Source: Platerodrilus igneus (lineage: Eukaryota > Arthropoda > Insecta > Coleoptera > Lycidae). Taken from it: a stretch of DNA of 64,000 nt. The notes beneath the pieces are model-generated. The model was not told the DNA's origin. It worked only from the letters and a program-made list of their open reading frames with translations, and made no database searches. Both the position numbers and the translations under genes were made by a program. This document shows positions 62,880 through 64,000 of this stretch, piece after piece (position 1 is the stretch's first letter; every line of letters starts with the position of its first letter). The stretch is from positions 1,054,001 through 1,118,000 of the forward strand of contig JARFIW010001670.1 of NCBI GenBank assembly GCA_036346225.1, in the 5' to 3' direction.

Positions 62880-63235
62880 AAGTAAAAGACATTTGTGTCA
62901 GAAAGTAAGTGAACACTGCAAAAGTGAAATACTTATTGTTGATAAACATGGACAAACATCCATGCTATGCTTTAAAGGCAGTACTGAGAACTTAATTAAA
63001 AATACATGCAAGAAGGCAATGTTGATACTAGAAGAAAAACGTGAATATTTTAAGAGAAAAGAGTATATCTCACAATATTAATCAGTATCCATCATCTAGT
63101 TATATTCTTAATGGGGACGTAGAATATATACCACATAAGTTATTGTCATTTCTGTCACTTCTCTTCGGAAAAACGAAATATGATAAAAAGGTAATTTCAG
63201 TTGCTATACAGCAATGTACATAGGAAATTCTGTTC
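62880..63235 (+). pseudogene. Fragment of a second unnamed dispersed protein family
   Basis: Frames read ILIVDKHGQTSMLCFKGST, then (shifted by one frame) NINQYPSSSYILNGDVEYIP, HKLLSFLSLLFGKTKYDKKV and SVAIQQCT. I recall this order (VDKxGQxxMxCFK ... YPSxxxIL..xxYIPxxLxxLL ... KxDKKVxSIxQxxxQ) from uncharacterised proteins present in many copies in arthropod genomes. Function unknown to me. One frameshift near 63060 and an early stop break it; only the middle of the usual protein is here. It lies between SINEs and a gypsy fragment. Confidence 0.55.
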
Positions 63236-63491
63236 AAAAATTTTGTTGGACTTACTGCTTTGTCAAAGGTTTTCAAATTCATATAAAAAGCGTTAACATT
63301 TGAAACAAATGATTTTGTTACGTTATTTTTAAAAGGTTTTACTTTTTTATTGTATTAGTTAGGTTCAATTCTCCATTATAATTATGTTTAATGTAAGTGT
63401 TACGTGAAAGATTTGGTTTTCACGTAAGTTCGAACATTGATTTATGATTTATGGTTTGGAAGAACACAACAATTGCATTTCTCATGTTTAA

Positions 63492-64000
63492 GTTGCAAAG
63501 TGGATAAAACGGCTGCAGGAATATGACCTTGACACAGAACATCGTGTAGGAACTAGCCATCGGAATGCACACGCTCCGTCAAGAAGACCGTGTCCGGGAG
63601 ACTCCAATCATTGCTCCAAGATGGAAGAGAAAATAAATGCCATCCGTAGAATGACGGTAACTGATGATACTTGGCAACCCGAAAGAATACAAAAAGATCA
63701 GAAGAATGATGTTGAAGTAGGACGTATTATTGAGTGGAAAAGTAGAGGAGGGCGACCAGCTTGGGAAGAAATTAGTATTTCAAGTAGGAGCCTGAAGGCA
63801 TACTGGGCACAGTGGGACTCCTTGGTGATTGAAAATAGAATCTTGAAACAACGCCTGGAGTGTAAAGATGGCACTGAGAGACGACTTCAAGGGATAGTGC
63901 CGAGAAGCAAAGTGCCGGAAGTGTTGCAGCACTTGCACGATGGTATCTCCGGCGGGCACTTTGGCGTGAAAGGAACACTCGAAAGAGTGATAGATTCTAT
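63492..64000 (+). CDS. Gypsy pol fragment running off the right edge (RNase H end to integrase start)
   Basis: 169 codons open without a stop from just after the TAA at 63489-63491 to the window end. It reads KWIKRLQEYDLDTEHRVGT (end of RNase H; the usual DALSRRPC that follows is here HAPSRRPC, so the motif is mutated). A linker with KDQKNDVEVGRIIEW, SRSLKAYWAQWDSL and a VPRSKVPEVLQHLHDG-type stretch follows, then SGGHFGVKGTLERV, the start of the integrase HHCC zinc domain. The gypsy subfamily is of the type with QLVVP...GGHFGV. Upstream RT sequence is not visible left of 63490, so the element is 5' truncated or inserted-into. Whether the integrase core is intact lies outside the window. Different from the gypsy copies at 8-10 kb and 61-62 kb. 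Confidence 0.85.

Overview
The window looks like AT-rich arthropod (probably insect) nuclear DNA from a repeat-dominated region. I found no convincing host gene, rRNA, functional tRNA or CRISPR array. The identifiable sequence is transposable-element (TE) material: a Ty3/gypsy LTR element with tRNA-Lys-like primer sites, a MULE DNA transposon, mariner remnants, a BEL/Pao remnant, RTE-like LINE fragments, tRNA-derived SINEs, and two decayed protein families that I recognise as dispersed copies in arthropod genomes but cannot name.

Left region (0.7-11 kb). A minus-strand LTR-like sequence (A, ~0.7-2.4 kb) is followed by a related minus-strand gypsy element (B, 3271-10888). B sits in a TA microsatellite. 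Its 3' LTR (3271-4896) is preceded by a polypurine tract. Its pol gene (8042-10045) keeps the end of RT, RNase H and integrase, broken by frameshifts. Its 5' LTR (10044-10888) is fused to RT by an internal deletion. A MULE transposon (5481-8001) with ~80-bp inverted ends and a perfect 9-bp target duplication is nested in B. Its transposase is nearly intact: one short intron and two in-frame stops.

Middle region (11-48 kb). A decayed gene of an unnamed repeated family lies at 11.1-12.7 kb. Two mariner remnants in opposite orientation are at 15.2 and 19.1 kb. A BEL/Pao RNase H remnant is at 20.1 kb. LINE 3' ends or internal pieces are at 20.6, 29.8, 30.6, 36.8 and 37.6 kb, one with a ~130-bp AG expansion inside the RT gene. 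A ~1.75-kb non-coding repeat occurs twice (21.9 and 41.5 kb). Long stretches between these hold nothing I can name.

Right region (48-64 kb). A 4.68-kb unit is tandemly duplicated (48048-52730 and 52731-57414) at about 99.6% identity; almost all differences are single-base homopolymer length changes. Each unit carries a short transposase-type helix-turn-helix ORF, a minus-strand LINE end and a SINE. A diverged partial copy of the unit lies at 60.3 kb. Beyond that are a broken gypsy RNase H/integrase fragment (61.1-62.1 kb), two head-to-tail SINEs, a second unnamed decayed family (62.9-63.2 kb), and an open gypsy pol frame running off the right edge (63492-64000).

The genes do not form a pathway. 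The layout records repeated insertion: MULE into gypsy, SINE into LINE, gypsy into a microsatellite, then segmental duplication. All family assignments come from reading translations and motifs by eye, without database searches.
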